Assembly: GCA_934700375.1 (NCBI GenBank)
Contig: CAKUXT010000011.1
Location: 1 to 19,545, forward strand
DNA from: an uncultured Bacilli bacterium
Lineage (GTDB): Bacteria; Bacillota_I; Bacilli_A; RFN20; CAG-288
Length of the DNA stretch: 19,545 bases
Reading direction: 5' to 3'
Translations under genes and position numbers: made by a program
In this document: positions 1 to 6,981 of the stretch, one piece after another
Layout of the letters: each line of letters opens with the position of its first letter
Position numbering within the stretch: position 1 is the stretch's first letter
The notes under the pieces: model-generated
The model's input: the letters and a program-made list of their open reading frames with translations, nothing else
Told to the model about the DNA's origin: nothing
Databases searched by the model: none

Positions 1-807
1 GGCCTTAACACTGTGACATCATTAAAAGGAATGACGGTATTAAGACCGCTGTTATCGATATCAAAAAAAGAGCTGACAGATGAACTGGATGACAATCATC
101 TTCCTTACTATGATGATATCACCAACAACGATATCAGCAAGGAAAGAAACAGATTTCGAAAGGAGCTGAAAGAAGAGGAAATCAATAGCATCATCACTCG
201 ACTGAAGGATGATAACATCAGGCTTGAAAAGTTATACAACCTCTTTGAAAACTATCAGAATGGAATGAGCTTTTCTTTCTTTGATTCACTGAAAGAAGAG
301 GAGAAACAACGATATTGTTTCTATCTCCTAGATTCCCATTCTATCAAGAAGGGAAGAGAAGGAATCGGAAAGAGAATGATGGACTTTCTAAGAAGGAAAG
401 GAAACAAAGAATTCAGAATCGATGACAGTCTTACACTTTATCGCACCAAAGACGAATTCTTCCTCTCCATCCCTTTTGAAAAACTATCTTACGAATGTCA
501 GATCAATGAACCCTGTCTCATAGATAACGAATATTTAAAAGCTGATCTCAATGATATCAGTTCCTTCAACATCAAAGGATTCCCAATTACGATCCGGAAT
601 TACAAAGAAGGAGATATCATCTCAACAAATCTTGGAATCAAAGAAGTCTCACTCTTTTTAAGAAAACAGGATGTTCCTCTATTCCTCTATCCTCTCTATC
701 CGGTCTTTGTAAAAGATGACAAAATCTTCTATATCCCCTTCTATCAGGATATCAAAAAAAATAAAATACCATTTAAATTGAATTATCAGAAAGGCATCAT
801 AAAATGA
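1..807 (+). CDS. tilS: tRNA(Ile)-lysidine synthase, C-terminal part (5' end outside window)
   Basis: The frame is open from base 1, so the gene begins upstream of the window. TilS uses ATP to attach lysidine to C34 of tRNA-Ile(CAU), changing it from a Met to an Ile decoder in the cytoplasm. The N-terminal PP-loop ATPase is missing here. What remains matches the middle and C-terminal part of the family: an RPLL segment, then a stretch in which a 'PYYDD' acidic motif is followed by a KERNRFRKEL helix (the 'D-S/N-N...RNxIR' signature), then a TilS C-terminal-like beta domain rich in hydrophobic strands. The stop codon overlaps the next start (ATGA, 804-807), which suggests translational coupling to the lipoprotein gene. 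Identification rests on the RPLL/RNRFR block. The C-terminal region is divergent, as is usual for TilS. Confidence 0.85.
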   Translation, partial: GLNTVTSLKGMTVLRPLLSISKKELTDELDDNHLPYYDDITNNDISKERNRFRKELKEEEINSIITRLKDDNIRLEKLYNLFENYQNGMSFSFFDSLKEEEKQRYCFYLLDSHSIKKGREGIGKRMMDFLRRKGNKEFRIDDSLTLYRTKDEFFLSIPFEKLSYECQINEPCLIDNEYLKADLNDISSFNIKGFPITIRNYKEGDIISTNLGIKEVSLFLRKQDVPLFLYPLYPVFVKDDKIFYIPFYQDIKKNKIPFKLNYQKGIIK

Positions 808-1391
808 AAAAACAGATCATTGCATTATTCTCGCTTCTCTTCCTTGTCTCCTGTGGAACAAATGAAAACAGCTCTATCGCTTCCGCTCCTGAATCAGCGA
901 ACAAGCCGAAAGAAACAGAAGCTGTCAAGGAAACAGAGGCTGTCAAAGAAACAGTCATGACTACTGAAGAAGCGAAAGAAAAGAAAACCTACACTTTCAC
1001 TTCCGAAAATATTCCTTCTACTGCACAGAGCAAATACAACTATGAATTCGAATTCGAACAGGATGGATTCATCCTCTTCGGAGACGTCATACAGCGTGGA
1101 ACCGGAAGCCAAGACAAAACGATTCAGATGAAAAAGGAAATTTCTTACTTCTATAACAAGACAAAAGCATCCGGTACCATCACTCTTTCTGTTTTGGATA
1201 AAAACGAATACACTGGTATTCCGACAATCTATAGCGGAGAAAATGAGAATCCATCATCTATCATCGAATGGGAAAGCAAAAAGCAAGAGAGCAACGCCAT
1301 CATCTATCAGGCATCCTTCAACGACTATTTCAAAATCAGCGATGAGTCTTCCTTTGCCCTTTATCTCAACTACATTCAGATTGAAGCTTAA
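804..1391 (+). CDS. putative lipoprotein, unknown function
   Basis: A 195-residue protein with a lipoprotein signal: K2-K3, a hydrophobic core, and the lipobox LVSC with the lipidated Cys at residue 17. It should be anchored to the outer face of the membrane. A charged low-complexity linker follows (about residues 30-62), with KETEAV at 36-41 and 42-47 and a partial third unit. The remainder (about 65-195) is a polar region rich in predicted beta strands that I do not recognise. The start is set by an AAAGG ribosome binding site at 790-794 inside the end of tilS, and the ATGA overlap suggests the two genes are co-transcribed. A terminator follows at 1400. Gene and localisation are well supported; the function is unknown. 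Confidence 0.8.
   Translation: MKKQIIALFSLLFLVSCGTNENSSIASAPESANKPKETEAVKETEAVKETVMTTEEAKEKKTYTFTSENIPSTAQSKYNYEFEFEQDGFILFGDVIQRGTGSQDKTIQMKKEISYFYNKTKASGTITLSVLDKNEYTGIPTIYSGENENPSSIIEWESKKQESNAIIYQASFNDYFKISDESSFALYLNYIQIEA
912..956 (+). repeat. 18-bp in-frame tandem repeat in lipoprotein linker
   Basis: Two full units, 912-929 and 930-947, differ at two positions. A partial third unit begins at 948. They encode the KETEAV repeats of the spacer that lifts the folded domain off the membrane. Such repeats expand and contract by slippage, so the linker length may vary between strains. Confidence 0.75.
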
Positions 1392-1399
1392 CTGATATC

Positions 1400-1431
1400 A
1401 AGAGCTTGACTTTGTTGTCAGGCTCTTTTTT
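1400..1431 (+). terminator. Rho-independent terminator after tilS-lipoprotein
   Basis: The left arm AGAGCTTGAC (1401-1410) pairs with GTCAGGCTCT (1417-1426) with one T-G wobble. The loop is 6 nt and five T residues follow. It lies 9 nt after the stop codon of the upstream lipoprotein gene. Confidence 0.85.
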
Positions 1432-1503
1432 ACAGTGAAAATGTTTTGTGAAACCAACATTTGTTTTTTTCAGATGCCGTTTTCCTATCTCATCTCTTTT
1501 GTT

Positions 1504-1509
1504 TATAAT
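1504..1509 (+). promoter_or_regulatory. candidate -10 element for the lipoprotein array
   Basis: A perfect TATAAT lies 82 bp upstream of the start codon at 1591 and downstream of the previous terminator. At 17-bp spacing the -35 position reads TTTCCT, a poor match. The call rests on the -10 and its placement in the only gap before the lipoprotein array. Confidence 0.4.
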
Positions 1510-1590
1510 GCGGCTGTAAAACAAATGATTTCAGCTGAATGCTTTAAGAAATCTTCAATATCAGCATGAAACAATAGGAGAATTATCAGC

Positions 1591-2091
1591 ATGAAAAAGA
1601 TCTATCCATTTCTTTTCCTAACTCTGTCTCTCTTTGGCTGTGACAATGTTCAGCCAATCAATGAAGAGATAACAGAAGATAAAAACATCCCATCCAATGA
1701 ACCTTATTATTGTTCTGCCCCTACAAAAGAAGCCAAATATGAATATGCTCAATTAAATGGAACACTAAGAAAGAACGACAAAGCAATAAGAGGATATTCA
1801 TTTGTCAGTTTCAATAGAACATACCATGGATTTTCTGGTGTCATCGATAAAAATACGACAATCTATGACAACAAAGTCCAAGTCGAAAAATTCGATTCCA
1901 GCAAAGATGAAATCCAAAACGTCACTGCCTATTTCAGCACCAAAGCAAAATCAGAAGAAGCAAACTGGATGCGCCTTGTCAATGCACCGACAGCTGAAAA
2001 CATCTCCTATCTCATCATCGGTGAAATACCGGATGAACTGAAAGATATACAATGTTACGTTGGAAATTACAGTGACAACTACGGCGCATAA
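1591..2091 (+). CDS. small putative lipoprotein, paralogue A of a local tandem family
   Basis: A 166-residue protein with a lipoprotein signal peptide ending in the lipobox LFGC (Cys17). After a short acidic spacer comes IPSNEPYYC (33-41), which is nearly identical in the next gene. A pattern HGFSGVID...TTIY follows, matched in the next gene by HGFHGVIN...TKIY. The two genes are therefore tandem paralogues that diverged at their ends. The start is supported by AGGAG at 1576-1580, 10 nt upstream. I recognise no named domain. The conserved Cys41 after the lipidated Cys17, and a second near the C-terminus, could form a disulfide. A surface-exposed role is inferred; the function is unknown. Confidence 0.75.
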   Translation: MKKIYPFLFLTLSLFGCDNVQPINEEITEDKNIPSNEPYYCSAPTKEAKYEYAQLNGTLRKNDKAIRGYSFVSFNRTYHGFSGVIDKNTTIYDNKVQVEKFDSSKDEIQNVTAYFSTKAKSEEANWMRLVNAPTAENISYLIIGEIPDELKDIQCYVGNYSDNYGA

Positions 2092-2106
2092 AAGGAGAAC
2101 AGAAAA

Positions 2107-2577
2107 ATGAAAAAAGAACTTTTGTTATTATCGACTCTCTTACTCTCCGCCTGTAACACAAATAGCATAGTCCCATCCAATGAACCCTATTACTGCAAAG
2201 GAATAGCACGAGGTTGGTTGATCGCCTATCAGACAATTCTGTTCAAAGGCGAGTTAGTCAAAGAGAACAAGCAATACTATTTTGTAAACAGAAACATCAC
2301 AGACCATGGATTCCACGGCGTCATCAACGAAGATACCAAAATCTACACATCTGCAGATACAATCATTTCAGTCAATGAACTGAAAGGAAAGCAGTTCACT
2401 AACGTATATGCCTTATTCGATCCCAATTCCTATCAGGTCACTAACAGCGAGCATGATGTAAAATGGATCAATGTGTCTTCTTGTAAGATGCCAGAGATTG
2501 TTTCTAAGATTATCATCGATTTCGACTATAAAACGATCGAAGACTTCAGAAACTATGCTGATCTGACAAATGAATGA
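2107..2577 (+). CDS. small putative lipoprotein, paralogue B
   Basis: A 156-residue lipoprotein with lipobox LSAC (Cys16), followed by VPSNEPYYC (22-30) and the HGFHGVIN block shared with the gene just upstream. AAGGAG (2092-2097) precedes the start by 9 nt, and only 15 nt separate it from paralogue A, so the two are almost certainly co-transcribed. Its last 36 codons plus the following bases recur at 3070-3194 with about 90% identity, so a third family member once stood downstream. The downstream terminator is broken: only the left arm of the hairpin that is complete at 3178-3210 follows this stop. No domain is recognised. Confidence 0.75.
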   Translation: MKKELLLLSTLLLSACNTNSIVPSNEPYYCKGIARGWLIAYQTILFKGELVKENKQYYFVNRNITDHGFHGVINEDTKIYTSADTIISVNELKGKQFTNVYALFDPNSYQVTNSEHDVKWINVSSCKMPEIVSKIIIDFDYKTIEDFRNYADLTNE

Positions 2578-2594
2578 AATATAGGGAACGCATC
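2470..2594 (+). repeat. 125-bp diverged direct repeat, copy 1
   Basis: This copy lies exactly 600 bp upstream of copy 2 (3070-3194), with about 13 mismatches in 125 bp by eye. It covers the 3' end of paralogue B and the left arm plus part of the loop of a terminator hairpin. Identity ends inside that loop. Confidence 0.85.
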
Positions 2595-2626
2595 ATAATG
2601 TGTACCCTTTGTCAAAGACACATTAA

Positions 2627-2980
2627 TATGAAGGGGCTGATAAACAACCTATTTTTAATCCGAGTGGAAATTTCTTCATGCTGACTTTACCTAATCAAAA
2701 CTATGTTGACCCTGTAAATGACCCTGTAAATGACCTTGTAAATGACCCTGTAAAAATCAAAGATGACAGGCTTGGTGATGTCGAGCTGATTATTCTCCAG
2801 ACAATACAACAAAATCCTGGAATTAGCACAAGAAATTTACTTAAGTCAATTAAGGAAAAGTTCCCCGAAGTAATGTTAGACTCTTTAAAAAACAACATAA
2901 AAAGAAAATTGCAGGAATATATCGAATTCAAAGGTCCTCAGAAGAAAGGTGGATATTTTATCAAGACAAGAAACAAATAA
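2627..2980 (+). pseudogene. C-terminal stub of an AlbA_2-type ATP-binding/regulator protein
   Basis: The open frame starts after a stop at 2624-2626, with no ribosome binding site, and reads from an EGADKQPIF stretch into NPSGNFFMLTLPN. It then has a DPVND-type repeat (about four units) and a winged-helix-like tail with NPGISTRNLL and KKGGYFIK. This order (a 'gadkPvF...FFxvtlpn' strand, a (D)PVND linker, then a winged helix) is what I know from the end of AlbA_2 (schlafen-like) DNA-binding or ATP-binding proteins. The whole N-terminal part is absent. An ATG at 2678 could start a 100-residue remnant, but nothing suggests it is made. It is probably debris of an insertion or recombination between two lipoprotein gene copies. 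Confidence 0.6.
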
Positions 2981-3069
2981 GGTCTGACCCGCACAAACAT
3001 ACTGCAAGTCCGGAATTTAGTATTTAACCGACTAATGGTGCAGTGTGGTGATAGTTTCATCAGCTTTTA

Positions 3070-3177
3070 AATGTGTCTTCTTGTAAGATGCCAGAGATTG
3101 TTTCTAAGATTTTCATCGATTTTGACAACACGACAATCGAAAACTTCAAAAACTATGCCGATTTGACAAACGAATGG
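3070..3177 (+). pseudogene. 3' tail of a third lipoprotein paralogue
   Basis: Translation gives SSCKMPEIVSK and then a variant of the last about 25 residues of paralogue B. The stop TGA has become TGG, so the frame runs on into the terminator. There is no signal peptide, no ribosome binding site and no upstream coding part. Most differences from paralogue B are synonymous or conservative (for example Asp to Asn and Arg to Lys), so this copy evolved as a coding gene before it was truncated. Confidence 0.75.
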
Positions 3178-3194
3178 AATATAGGGAACGCATC
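3070..3194 (+). repeat. 125-bp diverged direct repeat, copy 2
   Basis: Partner of 2470-2594. It contains the third-paralogue tail and enters the loop of the complete terminator hairpin at 3178-3210. Confidence 0.85.
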
Positions 3195-3210
3195 TCGCGT
3201 TCCCTATATT
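3178..3210. terminator. bidirectional terminator between lipoprotein array and importer operon
   Basis: A perfect 14-bp stem: AATATAGGGAACGC (3178-3191) pairs with GCGTTCCCTATATT (3197-3210) around a 5-nt loop. It lies 5 nt beyond the stop of the minus-strand permease and at the end of the plus-strand lipoprotein remnant. The U-tract is modest on both sides (TTTGTGTTT on the plus strand), but the stem is strong and the convergent position fits. Confidence 0.75.
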
Positions 3211-3215
3211 TGTGT

Positions 3216-4205
3216 TTATCGATTTTCTCTGAAATACGCAACGCCCAAAGACTGCGGCGGCTGATTTTCTTTTTTCTTCTTCAACGAGTTGATGATAAGG
3301 ATGATGATGGTGACAAGATAAGGAAGCATCTGAAGGAGATCATTGAATCCAACGAAGTTGAACTTGGAAGATACCATGACAGGAATGTAGGTATATGCCC
3401 AATAACAGAAAGCGAATAACGGAGCACCCCAGATAAGATGAATCGGTCTCCAGGTGATAAAGATGACAAGGCAGACAGCCAACCATCCGATTGCTTCGAT
3501 GTTGTTGTTTGTCGACCATAAGCCATGCGTATAATCAAGGACATAAGTCATACCGCCAAGTCCGCAGAATCCACATCCGATCAAGGTGGCTAGATACTTG
3601 TATAAGGTGACACGGATACCGGCTGCATCAGCAGTGGCCGGTGATTCACCGACTGCGCTGAGATTCAGTCCTGCTCTTGTCTTCTTAAAGAAGATATAGG
3701 CGATAATGCATAAAACCAGCGCAACATAGGTCATGAATCCGTGATTGAAGAGAACTCTACCGACATAAGGAATATCTTTCAAAACAGGAATTCCCTGATT
3801 GAATACACTTCCTGCAAAGGAGAGTTTGTAATCTCTTAATCCTAAGGAAAGGGACAAGAACTTACCGAATCCGACACCGAATGATGCAATCGCAAGTCCC
3901 ATGACATTCTGATTGCATTTGAAGGTCACACAGACGACTGAATAGATAAGACCGAAGAGCATACCGACTGCAAAGGAGACAAGAAGCGCAATCAGAATAG
4001 TCACGATTGCGATAGGATGCTCGTTGTCTTTCTCATAGAACATACAGCAAACATAAGCACAGATTGCAGAGAAATACATGATGCCAGGAACACCTAAGTT
4101 GAGGTGTCCGACCTTTTCATTGATGGTTTCTCCTAAACCGGATAAAGCTAAGATAGCACCAAAACCAACAGCTATCGATAACCAAGCCAAGATATTCTCA
4201 ACCAT
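3216..4205 (-). CDS. nupQ: nucleoside ABC transporter permease, NupQ/YufQ type
   Basis: A 329-residue, very hydrophobic protein with about eight to ten membrane segments. It is the second permease of a BMP-family (RbsC-like) importer. The cytoplasmic coupling segment is visible as TRAGLNLSAVGESP...ADAAGI at about residues 180-200, the helix that docks on the ATPase. The N-terminal LAWLSIAVGFGAILAL and the GETINEKVGHLNLG stretch are typical of NupQ/YufQ. The start codon is preceded by GGAGG and overlaps the end of the first permease gene by 8 bp. This is the last gene of the operon. Substrate is inferred from the operon: purine nucleosides, as in Bacillus NupNOPQ. The symbol is by family analogy. 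Confidence 0.85.
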   Translation of the reverse strand: MVENILAWLSIAVGFGAILALSGLGETINEKVGHLNLGVPGIMYFSAICAYVCCMFYEKDNEHPIAIVTILIALLVSFAVGMLFGLIYSVVCVTFKCNQNVMGLAIASFGVGFGKFLSLSLGLRDYKLSFAGSVFNQGIPVLKDIPYVGRVLFNHGFMTYVALVLCIIAYIFFKKTRAGLNLSAVGESPATADAAGIRVTLYKYLATLIGCGFCGLGGMTYVLDYTHGLWSTNNNIEAIGWLAVCLVIFITWRPIHLIWGAPLFAFCYWAYTYIPVMVSSKFNFVGFNDLLQMLPYLVTIIILIINSLKKKKENQPPQSLGVAYFRENR

Positions 4206-5394
4206 GATACACCTCCGTCTTCAATCCTTTTGTCAGTATCTTCAGATATCGTTTGTTATTGCTCTTATGAGCAGTAAGAACGATATGGTATCTAACAAAG
4301 AAGGTTGTCAGCATGATAGCGATGATGATGATAAAGAGAATGAATTCTGTCGAATATTCATTCAAGGCTGGGGCATAGGCGACATTGGATAAGTTTCTGG
4401 CTCCCTTATCCAAAAATACGATAAGAGCAGAATAACCGATCATGATAAACGGATTGAAGTTGGATAACCAGCAGACGATGACTGCCGTGAATCCATATCC
4501 GCCGCTTGTCGTGGAAGACAAGGTGTGATCAAAGCAGGAGACATAGAAGAATCCCATCAGTCCGCAGATAGCGCCGCTTAAGAACAAGGTGCGTCTGATG
4601 ACATGGGAGACATTGATACCAGTATAACGAGCGGTAGAGACAGAATCGCCAATGACCTGGATCTCATATCCGTGTTTTGTCTTTTTGATGTAGAAATACA
4701 TCAAGACGCATAAGACAAGAACGACAAGAAGAGGAATGATGACTCTGCTGTTGAGATAGGTTGTAACAAACTTGTCGATGCTTCCGACACCTGTCTTGAA
4801 ATCAACCCATCCTCTCTTTGTAGAAGGATTGATCGTTCCCAAAGAGCTTTTTGAACCGCGCCAGCGATCGACACAGAATGTGACAAGAGCGATGGCGATA
4901 TAGTTCATCATCAGCGTAAACAGTGTTTCATTGGTGTTCCACTTCGCCTTGAAGATGCTTGGGATATAAGCCCAAAGAGCACCGCCTAACATCGATAAAG
5001 CAAAGGAGATGAGAATGACGCCATAGGAAGGGATAGTATTAGGAAGCTTGAGCATGCAAAGAGACGTGATAAGGGCACCGATGAGGACCTGTCCCTGTGC
5101 ACCGATATTCCAGAATCTCATCTTATATGCAGGAACAAGGGCAAGACCGATGCCAAGAAGAAGGACGAGCTCTTTCATAAAGGCCCAGAATTTGATCTTG
5201 TTTTCAAAGCTGCCCATAAAGATATACTTGATGGCAGGGAGCGGATTCTTCATGCCGACAACCCATAAGAAGAGAACAGCGATCAAAAGAGCAGAACCGA
5301 TCGTCAATGAGACGCTTGATAATTTTGTTTTCCAGGTAACGTCATTGCGCTTAGCAATACGAAGAGGAAAAACGTGATTTGTTTTCTCTTTCAT
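4198..5394 (-). CDS. nupP: nucleoside ABC transporter permease, NupP/YufP type
   Basis: A 398-residue membrane protein, the first of two permeases. A charged N-terminal tail of about 25 residues precedes the first membrane segment (SLTIGSALLIAVLFLWVVG). An RFWNIGAQGQVLIGAL segment near residue 92 is a hallmark of the BMP-family permease, and the coupling segment reads TKHGYEIQVIGDSVSTARYTGI at about 238-259. The start is 1 nt past the ATPase stop, and its GGAGG ribosome binding site sits inside the last ATPase codons, which implies translational coupling. It should pair with the NupQ-like subunit to form the membrane channel of a nucleoside importer. The length is typical for the longer subunit. 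Confidence 0.85.
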   Translation of the reverse strand: MKEKTNHVFPLRIAKRNDVTWKTKLSSVSLTIGSALLIAVLFLWVVGMKNPLPAIKYIFMGSFENKIKFWAFMKELVLLLGIGLALVPAYKMRFWNIGAQGQVLIGALITSLCMLKLPNTIPSYGVILISFALSMLGGALWAYIPSIFKAKWNTNETLFTLMMNYIAIALVTFCVDRWRGSKSSLGTINPSTKRGWVDFKTGVGSIDKFVTTYLNSRVIIPLLVVLVLCVLMYFYIKKTKHGYEIQVIGDSVSTARYTGINVSHVIRRTLFLSGAICGLMGFFYVSCFDHTLSSTTSGGYGFTAVIVCWLSNFNPFIMIGYSALIVFLDKGARNLSNVAYAPALNEYSTEFILFIIIIAIMLTTFFVRYHIVLTAHKSNNKRYLKILTKGLKTEVYHG

Positions 5395-5395
5395 T

Positions 5396-6916
5396 TCAGT
5401 TTCCTCCCATCACTTTGGCCATCATCTGACCGATTGTCTTCTTGTCTGTCTTTCTGGCATCGACAACACCAGATACTTTTCCATCGCAGAGAACAAGAAT
5501 ACGATCGCATAAGGCAAGAAGGACATCCAAGTCTTCTCCGACATAGATGATCGCTGTCTCTTTCTTCTTCTGTTCATTGAGAATATCGTAGATGAGATAA
5601 GAAGTGTTGATATCAAGACCACGTGTCGCATAGGCGGTAAGAAGAAGACGAGGAGAAGATGCGATTTCTCTTCCGACCAAGACCTTCTGGACATTTCCGC
5701 CAGAGAGAGTTCTGACAGGAGTATCGATAGAAGGTGTAACAACCTCCAATCGATTCTTGACCTCAACAGCCGTATCATGCGGTTTCTTCGTATGAAGGAA
5801 GAAATCATTTCCATCCTCATAGCAGCGAAGAAGCATATTGCCAGTCATTCCCATATCGCCGACAAGGCCCATGCCGAGTCTGTCTTCCGGAACAAAAGCA
5901 AGACGGATACCAAGCTTTTTGATCTGTTTAGGTGTCTTTCCCACAATTTCTTCATCAAGCGTACCGTTTGAGAAGATCATCGAAGAACCCTTTTCGCATC
6001 TCTGAAGACCGGACATCGCTTCAAGAAGCGCCTTCTGTCCGCTTCCGCCGATACCGGCTATTCCTAAAATCTCGCCGGTATAGCAGTCAAAGGAAACATC
6101 ATCCAATGTCTTGACATGCTCTTCGTTATAAGTCGTGAGATGTCTGACAGAGATTCTCTTCTTTCTTCTTGTCGGCTCCGGTCTATCGATCTCAAGCTGG
6201 ACATGCTGACCGACCATCATATCGGTAAGGATCTCTTCGTTGGCATCTTTTGTATCGATACATCCAATCATTTCGCCTTTTCTTAAAATAGCAACTCGAT
6301 TGGACAAAGATAAAACTTCATTGAGCTTATGCGTGATGATGACAATCGCTTTACCATCATCCCTCATCGCACGAAGAACAGAGAACAGCGTTTCGCTCTC
6401 CTGAGGAGTCAAAACAGCTGTCGGTTCATCAAGGATGAGAATGTTTACACCGCGATATAAAAGCTTGACGATTTCAACCGTCTGCTTTTCAGAGACAGAC
6501 ATCTCATAGATTTTTTTGTCAGGATCAATGATGAATCCGTATTTCTTTGCAATCTCATTGATTCTTGCATTGATCTTCTTTCTGTTGAGGAAGAAAGATC
6601 CTTTCAGACCTAAAACGATGTTCTGAGCCGCTGTAAAAGTATCGACCAACTTAAAATGCTGATGAACCATGCCGATTCCATACTGATAGGCATCTTTCGG
6701 AGAAGCGATGCGGATCACCTTATGATCGAGGGTGATTCTTCCTTCATCCGGATAATAGATGCCGGAGAGCATATTCATCAGGGTTGTCTTTCCTGATCCG
6801 TTCTCTCCTAAGAGAGAAAGAATCTCACCAGGATAAATGGTGAGATTGACATCCTTGTTGGCATATACATTTCCAAAGCGTTTGCTGATATGGTGTAAAC
6901 GAACTTGATATGGCAT
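5396..6916 (-). CDS. nupO: nucleoside ABC importer ATPase with two nucleotide-binding domains (NupO/YufO type)
   Basis: A 506-residue protein with two ABC domains, as in RbsA/MglA/YufO. NBD1 (about 1-240) has Walker A GENGSGKT at 37-44, Walker B ILILDEPTAVL at 159-169 and switch His at 196. Its signature is MSVSEKQ, where family members usually have LSVGEQQ, so the key Gly is Ser. NBD2 (about 255-506) has a degenerate Walker A (GIGGSGQKAL, about 288-297), a good signature LSGGNVQK at 404-411 and the family-typical TRGLD at 431-435. A mismatch between one intact and one altered site is normal for this family, though which elements are altered is notable. An AGGAG ribosome binding site precedes the ATG, just after the hairpin that follows the binding-protein gene. 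Confidence 0.88.
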   Translation of the reverse strand: MPYQVRLHHISKRFGNVYANKDVNLTIYPGEILSLLGENGSGKTTLMNMLSGIYYPDEGRITLDHKVIRIASPKDAYQYGIGMVHQHFKLVDTFTAAQNIVLGLKGSFFLNRKKINARINEIAKKYGFIIDPDKKIYEMSVSEKQTVEIVKLLYRGVNILILDEPTAVLTPQESETLFSVLRAMRDDGKAIVIITHKLNEVLSLSNRVAILRKGEMIGCIDTKDANEEILTDMMVGQHVQLEIDRPEPTRRKKRISVRHLTTYNEEHVKTLDDVSFDCYTGEILGIAGIGGSGQKALLEAMSGLQRCEKGSSMIFSNGTLDEEIVGKTPKQIKKLGIRLAFVPEDRLGMGLVGDMGMTGNMLLRCYEDGNDFFLHTKKPHDTAVEVKNRLEVVTPSIDTPVRTLSGGNVQKVLVGREIASSPRLLLTAYATRGLDINTSYLIYDILNEQKKKETAIIYVGEDLDVLLALCDRILVLCDGKVSGVVDARKTDKKTIGQMMAKVMGGN

Positions 6917-6941
6917 AAATCGCTCCTGTTTTTAAATAAAG

Positions 6942-6964
6942 CAGGAGGGCAGATTGCCCTCCTG
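6942..6964 (-). terminator. intra-operon hairpin between binding protein and ATPase genes
   Basis: A 10-bp perfect GC-rich stem, CAGGAGGGCA with TGCCCTCCTG, with a 3-nt loop. On the minus strand it is followed by CTTTATTTAAAA, so it can act as a leaky terminator, or as a 3' end-protecting structure for the upstream message. Either gives more binding protein than ATPase, the usual stoichiometry. The ATPase ribosome binding site lies just downstream. Confidence 0.65.
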
Positions 6965-6981
6965 AAAACTAGTATTGATGA

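Noticed and set aside
2678..2980. An intact 100-residue winged-helix gene
   Set aside because: Homology-like sequence continues upstream of the ATG to a stop at 2624, and there is no ribosome binding site, so it reads as the tail of a larger broken gene.
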